Below are positions 45,745-58,338 of a stretch of DNA of 64,000 nt, piece by piece. The notes under the pieces were generated by a model that was not told the DNA's origin, searched no databases, and was given only the letters and a program-made list of their open reading frames with translations. Source of the stretch: Rehmannia glutinosa. Its lineage: Eukaryota > Streptophyta > Magnoliopsida > Lamiales > Orobanchaceae. The translations under genes were made by a program, and so were the position numbers. How positions within the stretch are numbered: position 1 is the first letter of the stretch; each line of letters starts with the position of its first letter. The stretch covers positions 1-64,000 of the forward strand of contig JABTTQ020003453.1 in NCBI GenBank assembly GCA_016081115.2, in the 5' to 3' direction.

Positions 45745-45937
45745 GGGATAATTACAAAAAGTACCCCGAGGTTTGATCTAATTACAAAAAATCCAAATTT
45801 AACTTTAAAACTTACAAAAAGACTTCAAGTTTGATTTAGTGTTAAAATTAAGGGGTAATCTGCAATGATTTTACAAATATAAAGGGGCGTTTTGAAATAT
45901 ATTTCAAACCTCAGGGTAGTCTTTTTGTAATTATCCC
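45745..45937. mobile_element. Small MITE with Mutator-type target duplication
   Basis: 193 bp with inverted ends GGGATAATTACAAAAAGTAC and the complement of GTAGTCTTTTTGTAATTATCCC (33-bp TIR, few mismatches, including CCCGAGGTTTG against CCTGAGGTTTG). Flanking 9-mers TAAAGAAAA and TAGAGAAAA differ at one base. Non-coding. Confidence 0.8.
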
Positions 45938-46128
45938 TAGAGAAAAAGGAATTTGCAGTTCCTCATACCAAGCCCAAAATGCCCTGATCAAATGCACAAA
46001 AGTCATTCAAGAATAAGCAACAGAAACCACGCATCCTTCCAACTTCAAACCTTTGAGAACAAACTTCTCCCATTATTTTATTCACTCCGATCTTCGAGTT
46101 AATTACACGCTTCTTTAATAATCACTAA

Positions 46129-49100
46129 AGGCTTTCATGTGGATTGATACATTTGAAGCTAAGAATTTCAAATACATATAACAAATCCATTGTTTCAAAT
46201 ACTTTTTGTTTTTAAGTAAAAGGCCAAAGGCCAAAATAAAATAATAAAGAAAAAGAGAATGCCGATCACAAAGCCGATCACTAATTTCGAGATGAGCCTC
46301 GTTAAAACCTTTCTACGGTAAAACCCACCCTTGTGGGAAAAATCCTTAGAAGGAAAAAAAAGAGTACCCGAATAAAAAGAAATTCAAACAAAACGAAAGC
46401 GCAAACAACCACAACCATGCGGTTGCATTGAATGAAAACAACAAACTAATATCCGATATGGTAAAGTAAAGTACGATCAAGAGCAATAACATCACGAAGG
46501 AAATTAGGAGCGACATCCCACCAAATGTTACCCACAATATAAGCCATTTGTTTCGCAAGGACATCAAGAACGTTGGCCTCACGAAAAACGTGGGAAGCCC
46601 GAAAATGAATAAGCGGGAGGCGATTTAAATAAGAGTAAAAGTCGCCTCTAAGGACCCAAGGAACATTCAATGAGAAGGAAGAGAAGATCGAAATGACATA
46701 TGAAGAATCGGCTTCAAGCCAAATGAATTGCCATCCTTTATCCGAGCAATTTCACAAGCCGTGATGGCCCCCGTAATTCCGCGCGTAAAAGCGGGTGCCG
46801 AGGTGCAAAGTGAAACAACCAAGAATGAAACCATGACAATTACGGAAAACGCCTCCACACGCAGAATCCCCGGAGACCCCATAGCGCTCCCATCTGTGTT
46901 AATTTTAATCCAACCTGGAGGAGGAAGATTCCAACGGACTAATATGGGGATTTAGTCCGTCGATGACATCCCGAAATACCCAACATCCTTAAAATGAAAA
47001 GATCATTGCAATCATTATGCATGAAACCCATAGGAGCATGACGTGCTTCCCTAATAAAAGAGAGAACCCGAGCACGAATAGCAACATCCGAGAACTTGGA
47101 ATCCTCAAAAACCTATTCACGACAAGACCATATCACCCAAAGAAAAGTAATCAACGTTAACTTCCACAAAAAGAGAATTTGAGAGCTTCCTTTAACCTCC
47201 GGACTCAAGAATGACTCCCCATATGCCGGAGGAAAAATCCAATCGCACACTTTCGAATAGGCATGTGAAGTACTCCAACTCGAACGGACAATAGGGAGAT
47301 CACCAAAAAGATGGTCGAGATCCTCGAAATGCCGAAAACAAAGCCGACAAACTGCAGGACGTAAATCCCGCCCGCAATTGACCCCACAGAGGAAGCTTGT
47401 TATGAATCAAGCGCCAAACTAACATAGACCGCCGTGCGGTATACCAGGATGCGAGCCACTTACCCCAACGAACCACCGGAAAACTCGTGTGAAGATGCCA
47501 ATAAGCTATACGAGAAGAAACAGAGCCATGAACCGATCTAGACCGGACACGAGAATCATCCCCACCCACAACAGGCATACCCAAAATGTCCATAACAATA
47601 TCCTCACAATTCGAGAATGAACAAAGAAGTGAAGTGCCAAACACCATCAACTAAATAATCGAAACCGTCGAGATAATCTCTTACTTAAAATCGATAGGAA
47701 CACCCATCTTATCCGCAATACGATAGCCAAGCCAATTATCCCACCAAAATGATATAGAGGTGCCATCCCCAATAATCCAACGAGAGTCTCTCTTGAGAGA
47801 GGTGATGTATGGACGGAAACCCGACCAAAGTGAAGAAGTAATCGGAGAGGCCTTTGGCTCAAGAGACCGATCCAAAAATCGCTCCGGAGAAACAAGCCGC
47901 TAACGATCCCGAAGCCAAAATATCCCAAGCCATGCGCATCATAAAGGATGCATTCATAGAAGAGATCGATCGCAAGCCCAAACCACCTTGCAGTAGGAGC
48001 ACACATACGTACCCAAGAAACGAAGAACCAAACCCTTCTTTGTGATGTCTCGATCCCAAATAAAATTGCGCGGCTCGGTCCAAACGACGAATGAGAGCGA
48101 TGGCCACTTATAGACCATCATTGAGTGGACAACCGAACCGAAAATCACTGAATTAACCAAGCAGACCACGACCGCCATAGAAAGGGAATGCCCTTTCCGA
48201 TTCATCGAATTTGCAAATAATACGATCCACAATAGTTCCAAATGCATCCGTCAGAACTCCCGAAGAGCGGAAACCCCAAATAAGTAAAAGGCGGACTTCC
48301 TCCCGCATCCTAATAAAGACGAAGAATAGCCCGCTTATGACGCACAAATTTACCAAAATAAATGGTAGACTTGTCCCGATTAGCATATTGACTGAAAAGT
48401 CGCTCATATTAGAAATAATGCGCGAGAGAATGCCAAAGATTGGCTTTGGAAGCCTGGCGAAGATAATCACATCGTCCGCATATAACAAATGAGATGGGAA
48501 GGAAATGTCGCGGCCGGCCGAATACCCACGAGAGCATGTGATTGAACTTGTTGACTAATAAGATTACTCAAGACCTCTCAAAGAATGCATAAAAGAAGCG
48601 GAGACAGAGGATCCTCGACGGACCCCTTGAGAACAACCAAAATACCCAATGGCGAACCATTCAAAAGAATCGAGAGTCTAGCAGATCAAGAATGCTACTA
48701 ATCCAACCACGAAACCTATCCGAAAAACCAAAACTTTCAAAACGTGCAACAAGAAATCCCAAGAAAGGGTGTCAAAAGCTTTACGAATGTCCACCTTTAT
48801 GGCCATATTACCACCATACGCCCGACGATCTAAACAATTAATGCACTCCGATGCAATAGAGACACAATCATGAATACGACGACCCGCAATAAAACCAAAT
48901 CGAACATGAGAGATGATAGATGCCGTGATCGGGCCACTCGGGAGGAAAGAATTTTAGTGATAATTTTAAACAAAAATTGCTAAGAACAATTGGCGAAAAT
49001 GATCAACTTTAATCGCCTCGGAATCTTGGGGATGAGCACCACAAAACTAGAATTAAGCCGGAGGAATCACGCCCGTATCAAAAAAATGTTGAACGGCATG

Positions 49101-50177
49101 CACCACATCGTCGAAACCACTTCCCAAGCAAATGGTAGAATTTCCCAGAAAGCCATCGGGGCCGGAGCGCTCATAGGGTCCATATCAAAGACCGCATTTT
49201 TAATTTCATCGTATGTCGGGCGACTAGTAAGGTCCGATTATGAGCCATGGTGACCTTAACGTCAATAAGAGAGGAAATCCGGGCTAATGAGTGTGATGTA
49301 GGAGCAAAAGACGCTGTGAAAAGGTTCTAGTAGATCTTGAATGACATGGTCCGCATAATAACAGAATCTCTACAAAGCTCTCCATCAATAACAAGGAAAG
49401 AAATGGAGTTCCGACATCTACGAATCTTAGCCGCACGTTGAAAAAATGTGGTATTGCGGTCCCCATCCTTAAGCCAATTAATACGGCTTCTTTGACGTAA
49501 CATCTCATATTCCTTGTTCAATAGCTCACCTAACATTGCGTTAGACTCCACCTCTTGACAAAAAAGTTCTTTGAATAACCATCAATTGCAATGATATCCT
49601 CGAATCGAGGCAATGGAAGAGAGAATGGACTCTTTTTTTGAAGGACATTGCCAAAAACATCCGCATTCCACACCTTAAGACGAGCTTTAAGGCGTTTAAG
49701 CTTACCTTAATCCTACCCCATGGAGAATCGGGAGAAGATCGGCAAAGCCAAGAATCGCTAATCACCGCATAAAACTGTCATCAAGAGTCCACATGTTTCA
49801 AACCGGAAGGTCTAGGACAGACAAAGAAATGTCCTCACAAGTGATAGAAATAGGATGATGGTCCGACATGACGAGGCAACACGTGGCAACGTACCACATC
49901 CCATAAACCCAAGAATCCCCCTGTCATAAGACCCGATCAATACGAGATTCCACATGATTACCCATGTGCATACGACCCTTCCAAGTAAATTTATGACCGA
50001 GAAGAAGGAATGTCAATCAATTGGCAATCCTCATTGTTTCAAATACTTAAACTTCCTATTTGTAGCTATTTTTGCGAATTATTGTGGTGGATATTAAATC
50101 CATCTTATATGGACTCATTCTAAATCTTTTTCCTAAATCATCTCATCAAATCCAAATCATTCCATTCAAATGCAACC
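46129..50177. mobile_element. Tourist-like MITE split by a LINE
   Basis: Left part 46129-46204 and right part 50049-50177 join into one MITE of about 205 bp in reverse orientation to the copy at 50526-50742. The left part has AAGAATTTCAAATACATATAAC and the right part ends CCATTCAAATGCAACC. TAA flanks both ends (46126-46128 and 50178-50180). Confidence 0.75.
46205..50031 (-). mobile_element. 5'-truncated L1-type LINE with 17-bp target duplication
   Basis: Perfect 17-bp direct repeats CATTGTTTCAAATACTT at 46188-46204 and 50032-50048 bound the element, and its 3' end (left side) is A-rich on the minus strand. ORF2 order: endonuclease C-terminus with SDHHPI (near 49865), the linker NWLKDGDRNTTFFQRAAKI (49470-49430), an RT core with LYADDVIIFA (near 48480), the zf-RVT region (WIIGDGTSISFWWDNW near 47750; VRWGKWLASWYTARRSMLVW near 47450), and RNase H (KINTDGSAMGSPG near 46890; FREANVLDVLAKQMAY near 46570). 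ORF1 and most of the endonuclease are missing and the frame is broken many times, so it is dead. It is inserted in the MITE at 46129-50177. Confidence 0.93.
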
Positions 50178-50180
50178 TAA

Positions 50181-50522
50181 GAGAAAATATCTGCACAATA
50201 CCCTATTATATAAACCAGTCAGCTTAATTCAATCAATTTTACATAAATTCATCAAAATATAATTATAAACCATTGACAAATAATTTGACAACATTTGTCT
50301 CCTTTAACACTAATAACCCTTCGGGAAATTATAGTACGAGAAACTCGTTTTGTACATTAAGTCTTCATTACCTATTCCACAGAATGTGGAACAAGAAAAC
50401 ATAAATGAGTTATCAGTAAAAGAGAGAATAAAATAGAAACAAATAGAAACTCGTCAGTGACAACACACTTTTCTAACTAAGCTTGAGCATCTGAACAAGA
50501 TATGGGTATTACAAGAATTACC
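50181..50522. other. Intergenic spacer between two MITEs
   Basis: AT-rich, no frame and no repeat that I recognise. Confidence 0.5.
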
Positions 50523-50525
50523 TTA

Positions 50526-50742
50526 GATTGCATTTGGATGGAAGGATTTGGATTTGGGGAGAGGATTTAGGGAAGGATTTCAAATGACTCCAAATAGAAA
50601 GGATTTAAAATCCTCCAAAATGACTCCAAAAATAGCTTGCAAGGATTTGAAATCCATTATAGAATGATTTCATCCAACTTCAATGGATTTGTTATTATGG
50701 ATTTGAAATTCAGAGCTCAAATCATTTTGTCCAAATGGAGCC
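50526..50742. mobile_element. Tourist-like MITE
   Basis: 217 bp. Left end GATTGCATTTGGATGG, right end CCAAATGGAGCC, flanked by TTA (50523-50525 and 50743-50745). Best preserved of the four relatives in the window. Confidence 0.85.
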
Positions 50743-50745
50743 TTA

Positions 50746-52195
50746 GAGTTTCGGCCTAATTACAATAAAATTCAATTTCTTTCAAATAATAATTACAACC
50801 TTGAGGTATTACAGAGACAATTCAACTAATTCACCAAATATACAATCAAAAACATGCTTTTATTAGCCAGCTAGAAGGCAAGCATCAATGCATCATTTTG
50901 CTTCCCATCGAATTTACATCTATAATTTTCAGACTAAAACCACCTCCCTAGCAATAGAATCAGCCCCTTGTACAGCTAATAATTCAAGCATGAAGTTTTT
51001 TTTATGTAAAGCGCTAAGAACTAAAAAAGGAACTGAACAGAACACATGCCAAAGATGAAAACAGTGCCGACGACACAGAAAAAATGCCAAATTCATTGTT
51101 TTTCACAGACAAAAAATGGATCCAGTAACTGAAAACAACAAAAAATGCCAAAGAAGCTATGTATACATGTCAGCCCCAGTGAGATAGTGCAATGCAAATA
51201 TTTCAGACTTGAGAAGGCAGAAGGACAATGCAGCCACATAATAAAAGCTTACAACAAAGACTTCACGTGAATAGAGAGAATTTCAATATTTGATCCTACT
51301 TAATCGTAAACTATAAGGCAAAACATCCAATACAAGTGTTAATCACTTCAATGCAATATTGATCAAAGAATTATATCCATTTTTAAGTAATTAAATAATG
51401 CCAAATTCATTATTTTTCTTCTAAGAAAAATGTGATGTATTTGCAGTCCTTCACATATGCACCAGTCCATTTACATTGCGCAATCTATGTAGGAAAGAGA
51501 AGTTCAAAATCTTATAATCAAGAAATAAGTCTTTGTTTAATTGGACAAGCATATTTAGTACACGTTTTTACAGGAAAGCTTTTCAATGGAAATCGGTCAA
51601 TGAAGAGAGCAATGTCATCTTAATTCATATATTTCCTGTTCCATAATCTGCATTCTGCACGACACACAGAGACACAGTATTAAACTATTAAACCTCTTCT
51701 TTCTTATGGTTCAAATGTATAGGAGAAACGAAAAGCACAAGGTTCCAAAGTTAAAAAATGTAAAAGTATCACCACTATTTACTCTTCTAACATGTTTCAG
51801 TCGAGAACAAAGCTCAAGTATATAGGTATTACTTCTTTCACTTTTTATTAATTCTATTTCTTTAGAAATGTATTTCAAATGCAACAAAATGCTTCTAACC
51901 AGGAATATAAAAGATCACCATGAGTCAATAAATTACCGCATTAATCTACTGCTTATCATTGACTTGATACATAATTAGGTCAATATATTTCATAAAAATC
52001 CACTCTCCTATCAGGTAAGAGATAACATTGGTACAAGAACACAAGGGGTTGCTGCGTGTGACTCTTTGGAACATCCAAGGAAGCATGAAGAAAAGAGCTT
52101 ATTGGTAATCCTTACATTCCATGATGCACCATAGTTGCATAGCACTAAGCAAGTTTAGCATAAATGCAGAACGCAGAGCAAATTCGTTTGAGAAG
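50746..52195. other. 3' flank of the rhomboid gene
   Basis: AT-rich, non-coding. It probably includes the 3' UTR of the minus-strand gene that ends at 52196. No other feature seen. Confidence 0.5.
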
Positions 52196-53056
52196 CTACA
52201 CGAGACTGGGACGAACATCAGCTGATGTACTCATCTGCAGAGTTCTACCATTCCCGGAAGCGAGAAAACGCACAGATGGTAAAGAAGGATCTGTCACAGA
52301 TTCAATCTCGAGAAAGTTGAAATTGTACGTACCAGACTTCTTCAAACTGAAAATAAATACAAGAACAATCCATCCCAACATGGACACAGCCCAGTAATTG
52401 TTCATCCCATGTATCAAACCCCAAGCAATAGCATACCCAATAATTATTCCGGATAAGTGACCAATAAAACTCGCTTGAGGGACAATGATAGATGTGAAGA
52501 CGAGGGATTCAAACGGAGCAAAACTGATTGGAAGTGACAGAAACCCGAAAAGCTCCAACTTGGATGAGGGTTGCTTCGTCGACAATACAGTCATCCACCC
52601 GAAAACCACACAAGAGTACCCAACAGCAGTCACTCTTCGGAAATAATCTATTTTGAACTTTTGGATCAGTAAGTGGTACATCGCAAGGACTAACAACCCC
52701 GACAAAACAACCAACAATAATGTATAATGGAGATAGTATTCTACTCCAAGACCTACATGCCCTAACTGCTCAATGACCCCCAGGCTCCAAAGTGCACTCA
52801 TATTGAAAACAAGATGAAGGATGCTAATATGCGAAAACGCAGATGTGATTATTCTCCAATGATGGCCCTCCATCGCAGTAGCGTAACTCAAACCTACATG
52901 TGAATACCCAATGCCCTTCTTCTGGATATACAACCAAATCAAACTGCATATCCCAATAATACAACTTGTAGCTGGCTTTTCCCATATCTCATAAAACAAT
53001 GGTTTCCCCATCTGCACCAATTGAACTGGACGAAAAACTACTCTAGCATCTGACAC
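52196..53056 (-). CDS. RBL13: RHOMBOID-like intramembrane serine protease, RBL13 type
   Basis: 286 codons in one exon. Six or seven hydrophobic helices, at about 31-45, 75-95, 108-130, 142-158, 170-192, 198-215 and 221-236. The active site is intact: Ser148 in GYSCVVFGW and His200 in SFIGHLSG, with the supporting HLVFN motif (His81, Asn85) of the second helix. By family knowledge this cleaves membrane proteins within the bilayer. RBL13-type proteins are short, lack extra domains and sit in an organellar or endomembrane compartment. The C-terminal tail of about 45 residues is soluble. No natural substrate can be read from the sequence. The first ATG at 53056 fits the family start. Neighbours are repeats, so context adds nothing. 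Confidence 0.93.
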   Translation of the reverse strand: MSDARVVFRPVQLVQMGKPLFYEIWEKPATSCIIGICSLIWLYIQKKGIGYSHVGLSYATAMEGHHWRIITSAFSHISILHLVFNMSALWSLGVIEQLGHVGLGVEYYLHYTLLLVVLSGLLVLAMYHLLIQKFKIDYFRRVTAVGYSCVVFGWMTVLSTKQPSSKLELFGFLSLPISFAPFESLVFTSIIVPQASFIGHLSGIIIGYAIAWGLIHGMNNYWAVSMLGWIVLVFIFSLKKSGTYNFNFLEIESVTDPSLPSVRFLASGNGRTLQMSTSADVRPSLV

Positions 53057-53667
53057 ATATGCTCAAACATGGGACTAAGAGTTTTGATTATGAAAATTAA
53101 CCCACCTTCGAGATTTTACAAAATCAGCACCCATTCAACCTGAATACAAACGGTTACCTTCAAAAAGAGTATGTATGTCGAATCTAGCAGAAGACAAATA
53201 CTTATATATCAAACTCAGATTTGTTTCCTTAGAAATCAAATAAGTGACCATAAAAGGCTATGATTGAGGAGATAGCAACAATTTAGAGTCAATATCAGAA
53301 AATAGGGTCGATACTAGAAAAGAGTACTTACAATTCAGAAGGAAAAGCTATCAAGATCAAAGTGGTGAAATGATTTAAGGGCGAGTAGGAGGACTAGGTG
53401 TTTCGCCCGACACAATTCTAGGTTTTGTTTTGTATATGATCTAGTTTCGGAAAAGCAACACCGGCATACGTATTATTATGTCTACAAAACCTTGCGTGGG
53501 ATAAATCATTCAGGGGTAATTGCATTTTGATACATCAAATTTACCCACTTTTCTATTTTTTTTTTTTTGAGGGAACACTTTTCTATTTCGATAGCCCATG
53601 TTATGCCAAAATTTTTTTGGTCACCAACATTTTCGATTTTAATTTGTATGGTACCCTCCATTAGCTT
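53057..53667. other. Upstream region of the rhomboid gene
   Basis: Probable 5' UTR and promoter (minus strand) with possible leader splicing. A T10 run lies near 53561. No gene seen. Confidence 0.4.
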
Positions 53668-55846
53668 TGTCACGCCCCAAAACGGGAGCCACGACACAGA
53701 CAATCAAATTTATGCCAGTTTACTAAGCTGATCCATTTATCCATCAACATAAAACCAACAAAGATAATAATATCTTCAAACAAGCATAGATAATGTAATC
53801 AATCTAGTTAGAGTACGGTTCACAGCGGAAATAACATGAAATACAATTCAACGACAATAATCATTCTTAAGGGTCCTACGCTCAAACATTGCAACTTGAA
53901 ATTGTTTGAAAGACATAACTCATAACTATTGCAAAATGAGTTCGACTCGTCCTAAGCCGGTCAGAATTACAATCAAGAATCTATTCCGTTGCTTGGGAGT
54001 CCTCATCGCCATCCACCTAGTATATGGTATCATCATCTGATCGTTAAAAAGGCAGGGGTGCGACAACAATTCTCAGTGCATGAGTGCGAGTGTGGCTTAC
54101 AATTGTGCAGAAAAAACAATTTCGTGAAAATTATGCATGAATCGTGAATGCAAAGATCGTCATACTTCTAATAAATTAATAATTTATTCATGTATTCAAG
54201 TAAGTACATAAATAATTAGCAAACAAAGCGGTAGTAGTGGTTGCGCATAAAAGTATGACACCAACCAATATTTGTTCAAGGGTTTGCGCATGGAAGTGTG
54301 TTGTCAACCGGATCATTTTTTATACAACGAAGACATGTCGATCAAATATCGGCTCCTTTGATGATCACCTTATCCCTCCAATGACATGATGGATAGCGTT
54401 AGAGCCGATCCCGAAGGCACGACATCTCCAACAAGAAGCCTTACAAGACCAAGATCGTCGTAATTATGATTATACCCAAATTATGACCCAATCACATGTC
54501 GAACTCTCTTATCCTTACCCGAAAAGCAAGCGTAAAACAATATCAAGAAATGGAAGCATTAAGAATATACAAGTAAAGCGGGAAGCAAAGTAAAGTAAAG
54601 CAAGGTGGATACCCAAGAACTCCCTAACATTCGGATGCCCTGGGATCTCAGAACTTCCGTCATATCCTTCCAGAACGGGGGCACTTTGGGTAGTCATAAC
54701 TTCCAAAACCAACTCATGAGGGAACTCCCAACTATTATCACTCGAATAGAAGAAATATTCCTTCCATGACCCCACAAGGAGATGGAAATCCTTCAAGAAA
54801 CTTACATCGAACACGCGAGAAGAAGTGGAAGAATGTGTCACGAGGAGACTTCATGGCATAGAATAGAGAATGAAATCCATCTACAAATCCATCAAGTCTA
54901 ATCGCCGCATCGCATCCGATAACCCCATATACATGCATTGGCCGAGTGGATCAACCGACCTACACATGCTCCTATGGATCTAAGGATCTTGATGAGGAAA
55001 TTATCTCGAGGAAACAAAAAACCAACAAATAAGCTATAAAGATACACCGTGGGCTAACATCACATGAAGCCTCGGTGGATGCAAGCATATGCCCGAACCC
55101 TGAGCCAACACCACAAACACTAAAGGAAGCTCTAACCGCTCTCACGACTATGAAGGCGGACATATGATACTCGACCGACAACTCTCCTGCATTGCCCGGC
55201 TCCCGGAAGGAGGCCTATGTTGATACTTGGTTGGGAAGACTTCTTCAAGACTATCTTCCTCGGACTCGCCCGGAAGACTAATCACTTGAGCTCGAATCGG
55301 CTCAAGCTCTACTTCTTCATCACCATCAAAACATAACTCGGAGCAAGAGGAAAATATCGAACTCGTAGAAAAATGTGGAAATAGAATGACTAAACTAGAA
55401 ACCGAACGCCCAGAACATCTCGACTTCCGAATGGATCGGAAGAAGTATTGGAATCCAGGATATGACTTGAAATATACGAAAATTTGGGAGAAGACATGAA
55501 AAAACAAGAAGAAAAATAGACCGGGGGCTTTGGATGCCCCTCGGATGCTCGCCTCTGTGGCCTCTCAGGAGGGCACCAAAGGGCGCCTCTTCCACCTATG
55601 GTGCTCTCATCTCTTTCTCCGCTTGACACACTCCACTCATCGCTCAAACTCTCCATGGATTCTCACCTCACCTTTCGAGAAATTTCCTAAGTCTTCTACA
55701 ACAATTTTCAAAGTCGAATAGTAGAGAGAAAAATATTACATTTGGAAGACATGGTCACAGGCTTTCCTTTCAAGTGCCCTTGTGCAAAAATGGTCAAAGA
55801 TTCTCCAAAGGCAATACAAACCAGAGGATATTTCGCACAAGATTAG
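53668..55846. mobile_element. Probable Ty3-type retroelement remnant
   Basis: Starts TGTCACGCCCC at 53668, a start shared by many plant Ty3-type LTRs and mirrored at 14763. No protein domain is recognisable. Minus frames at 54515-54841 and 55148-55507 are unusually open (the second has LEPIRAQVISLPGESEEDSL) but I do not know the family. The right end is cut by the LTR at 55847. Confidence 0.35.
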
Positions 55847-56808
55847 TGTAAGTCCAGCGGCTACGATAATCTAGAGGGGGGTGAATAGATTATGCCGATT
55901 TTTGATTTATCGCCCTTTTTTTGGAAGTGAAGATGATTGCAAGAATGTAAATGCGGAAAATAAACAACACACTTCGATTTAAAGAATTTCAACCCACCTA
56001 GGGTCTAATCCTCTACCACCCCTGTATATCGAAGTGAATTTCGAAAAAGAAAAAAAAAAATATTAATAGTTACCACAACTATTACACCTTCACTTTTGAA
56101 AGAGCATCACACTCTTCTTACAACACCACCAAGGAGATTATCACAATCTTCTTTCACCTATGAAGAGTACCACACTCTTCAACACCTAAGATCACCCAAG
56201 TATGCTCTTACCACAAGAACACTAATAAAGATATCTTGCTTTGGATGATTGACAAATTCAAGATTACAACTCGATAAAGAAGTATACAACTTTTGAGTGC
56301 AAGTGTAATCAAAAATAAAAAGTCTAGACCTCAAGATGTGCAAGTGAAAAAGATAGGAAAGTACAACAAGAATTTTGACAATGAAGAACAATAGTTTTTG
56401 CTTGTATTGTATTGCTTGTGTAGTTGTGTCGTATATTGTTGCTTCAAATCTTCCTCTATTTATAGGAGTTGAATATTGCTAGGCTCCTCTTGGGGAGTGA
56501 AATCTTTAAATAAATGCAGATTAAATCATCAATATAGATTAAATCAACAATATAGTCATTACAAATCAACTCCATAAAATCAGAAAAGTTGTCTCCCATA
56601 GGCTCAAAATCGTCGATTTTGAGCAGTCGACTACAATGGATCGATCGGTCAATCAATACGAAGATTTGAATTAAAGCCCATTGTAGTTGAGATCCACACG
56701 ATCGACCGGTTGGTCGACTGTCCCCGCAATTTTTCGTAATGAGAGAACAAGTGGACAAATGGCGTGAGGGGAGGGCTCATCCTTGGGTCAACCCATGTGG
56801 TCGACCCG
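55847..56808 (-). mobile_element. Truncated SIRE-type LTR
   Basis: Plus-strand start TGTAAGTCCAGCGGCTACG corresponds to the 3' end of the LTRs at 28424 and 60241. It has the same GATAATCTA-type inverted repeat, ACCAC-loop stems (for example GAAGAGTACCACACTCTTC near 56161-56179), a TATA box (complement of 56456-56464) and a diverged U3 palindrome cluster (56630-56725). It stops at about 56808, where the next LTR begins, without the TGTT(T/A)GAT start. Confidence 0.85.
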
Positions 56809-58338
56809 GGATCACGAAATTCTTACCGCAAGCGTATGGTGTCAAGTTTTAGTATAGGTTTTGAAATTAGGGTTATCGTCTCCACAGGATTGTTATCGAA
56901 TTTTATACTAAGTACTATAATTAAAATAGCTTAACTCTATCTAGAAATCGAAAAGAGATGAGAATTTATTAAACTAAAAAGAAATCTAAAAATAAGCAAA
57001 TAAATGGTTCATACAATTAATCAAACACGTAGAAGATGAATTCTAGAGGGTTGATTTCACCTAGTTATCCCCTATGTTTTCAATCCGGTTTAATAATCAC
57101 AAGTTATTAATCTATAAGCCAATATTCCTACCGTTTATCACTTCCTATCTCGAGTGCCAAGTGATTCTAGATTCAAATTTCTGATTTCTATATCTATATA
57201 ACAATCATAAATTAAACCCTAATACGCTCAATGAATATTCTATCACAAGCTTCAAAAGATTCATAAACCTCTCGGTTCTATGAAACCATAGGTTATGCTA
57301 TTCTATGGTCGCGTTCAATTACCTCTCTCGAGCGTCAAATTAAACACGCCAAATAATCTAAATTATTGATTAGATAATCCGGATGCAATCAAATCAAATA
57401 GCACAAATAGATTAATAAACATGCAAATTTCATAAATCGGAAATCAAAACATAGGTTCAAACGTAAGTTACATTAATCCCCTAGAAATATGGGTTTAGCT
57501 CATCTTTGGATGTACAAAAATTCATAAAGAAATAATTATACATCTCGAAAAATTGACAAAGAAAAGCAAAGAAAGAATTGAGAAGAAAAGAGAAGGAATT
57601 CTCTCTGCGTATGCAGGACGAGAAGTGCCTCCAATTGCCATCCCGAACCCTAGCTCGAGTCTCTTGCCTTGCATTGTGCTCAAAATAATGTCCAACCCCC
57701 CTTGCGTGTACGTCACTTATTATATTTATAGGCTCGAAACCCTCGAATTCGGCGTCAAAACGGCCCAAAAATAGTTCAGCCCTGTTCAGGCCCATACGCT
57801 ACGCCGCAGCCGCTTTGAGCGCCTATTTGTACATCATTCTTGCCTGGTTCTTTGGCTTGGTCGCGCAAAGGAGCCCTTAGCCTGGGCACCGCAGCGCCTT
57901 TCGGCCGCTACTATCTATCGATCGCTGCTTTTGTCTATCGGGCGTTGCGACCCCCTTGGCATGGGCGCCGTAGCGCCCGCACGTCGTCCCCCCGCTGCTG
58001 CAATGTGCTTTCGCGCGCTGCACCCTTGGTCTTAGCCGCAGCGCGCCTCTTCCTTATGCCATTATCTTTAATTTTCACCCCGCTGCTGGGCGCTGGGTTT
58101 TTGGCGTGCGTCGCTCGCCCTAACTCGATAATTTTCCATTTTTCGCGTCTAAAATGCGATCTTCACCGTCCAACACGTTTTCATCATTCTTGATCAATTT
58201 CGCTACCAAAATTAGTCCCGACTCACAAACGACAACTAATTACATGAATTCGACTCAAACGAAGCTAAAATACTCGAAAAACATCACAAAATCCTAGTCT
58301 AGAATACTCAATACATTGGTATAAAAACCAATTTAACA
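56809..58338 (-). mobile_element. Ty3-type LTR
   Basis: The minus-strand start TGTTAAATTGG at 58338 is preceded by a G-rich PPT (AAGTTTGGGGGTATT), and the end is CGGTAAGAATTTCGTGATC near 56809. TATA box TATAAATATA is the complement of 57721-57730. A GC-rich block upstream of it (57790-58110) has repeated GCGCC/GGCGC and CGCAGC words. The plus frame at 57840-58193 in this block is a composition effect. The LTR is 1530 bp; its partner LTR is not in the window. Confidence 0.65.

Noticed and set aside
57840..58193. Plus-strand 117-codon frame, rich in Arg/Ala/Ser
   Set aside because: It falls in the GC-rich U3 block of a minus-strand Ty3-type LTR and has no domain; an effect of high GC.
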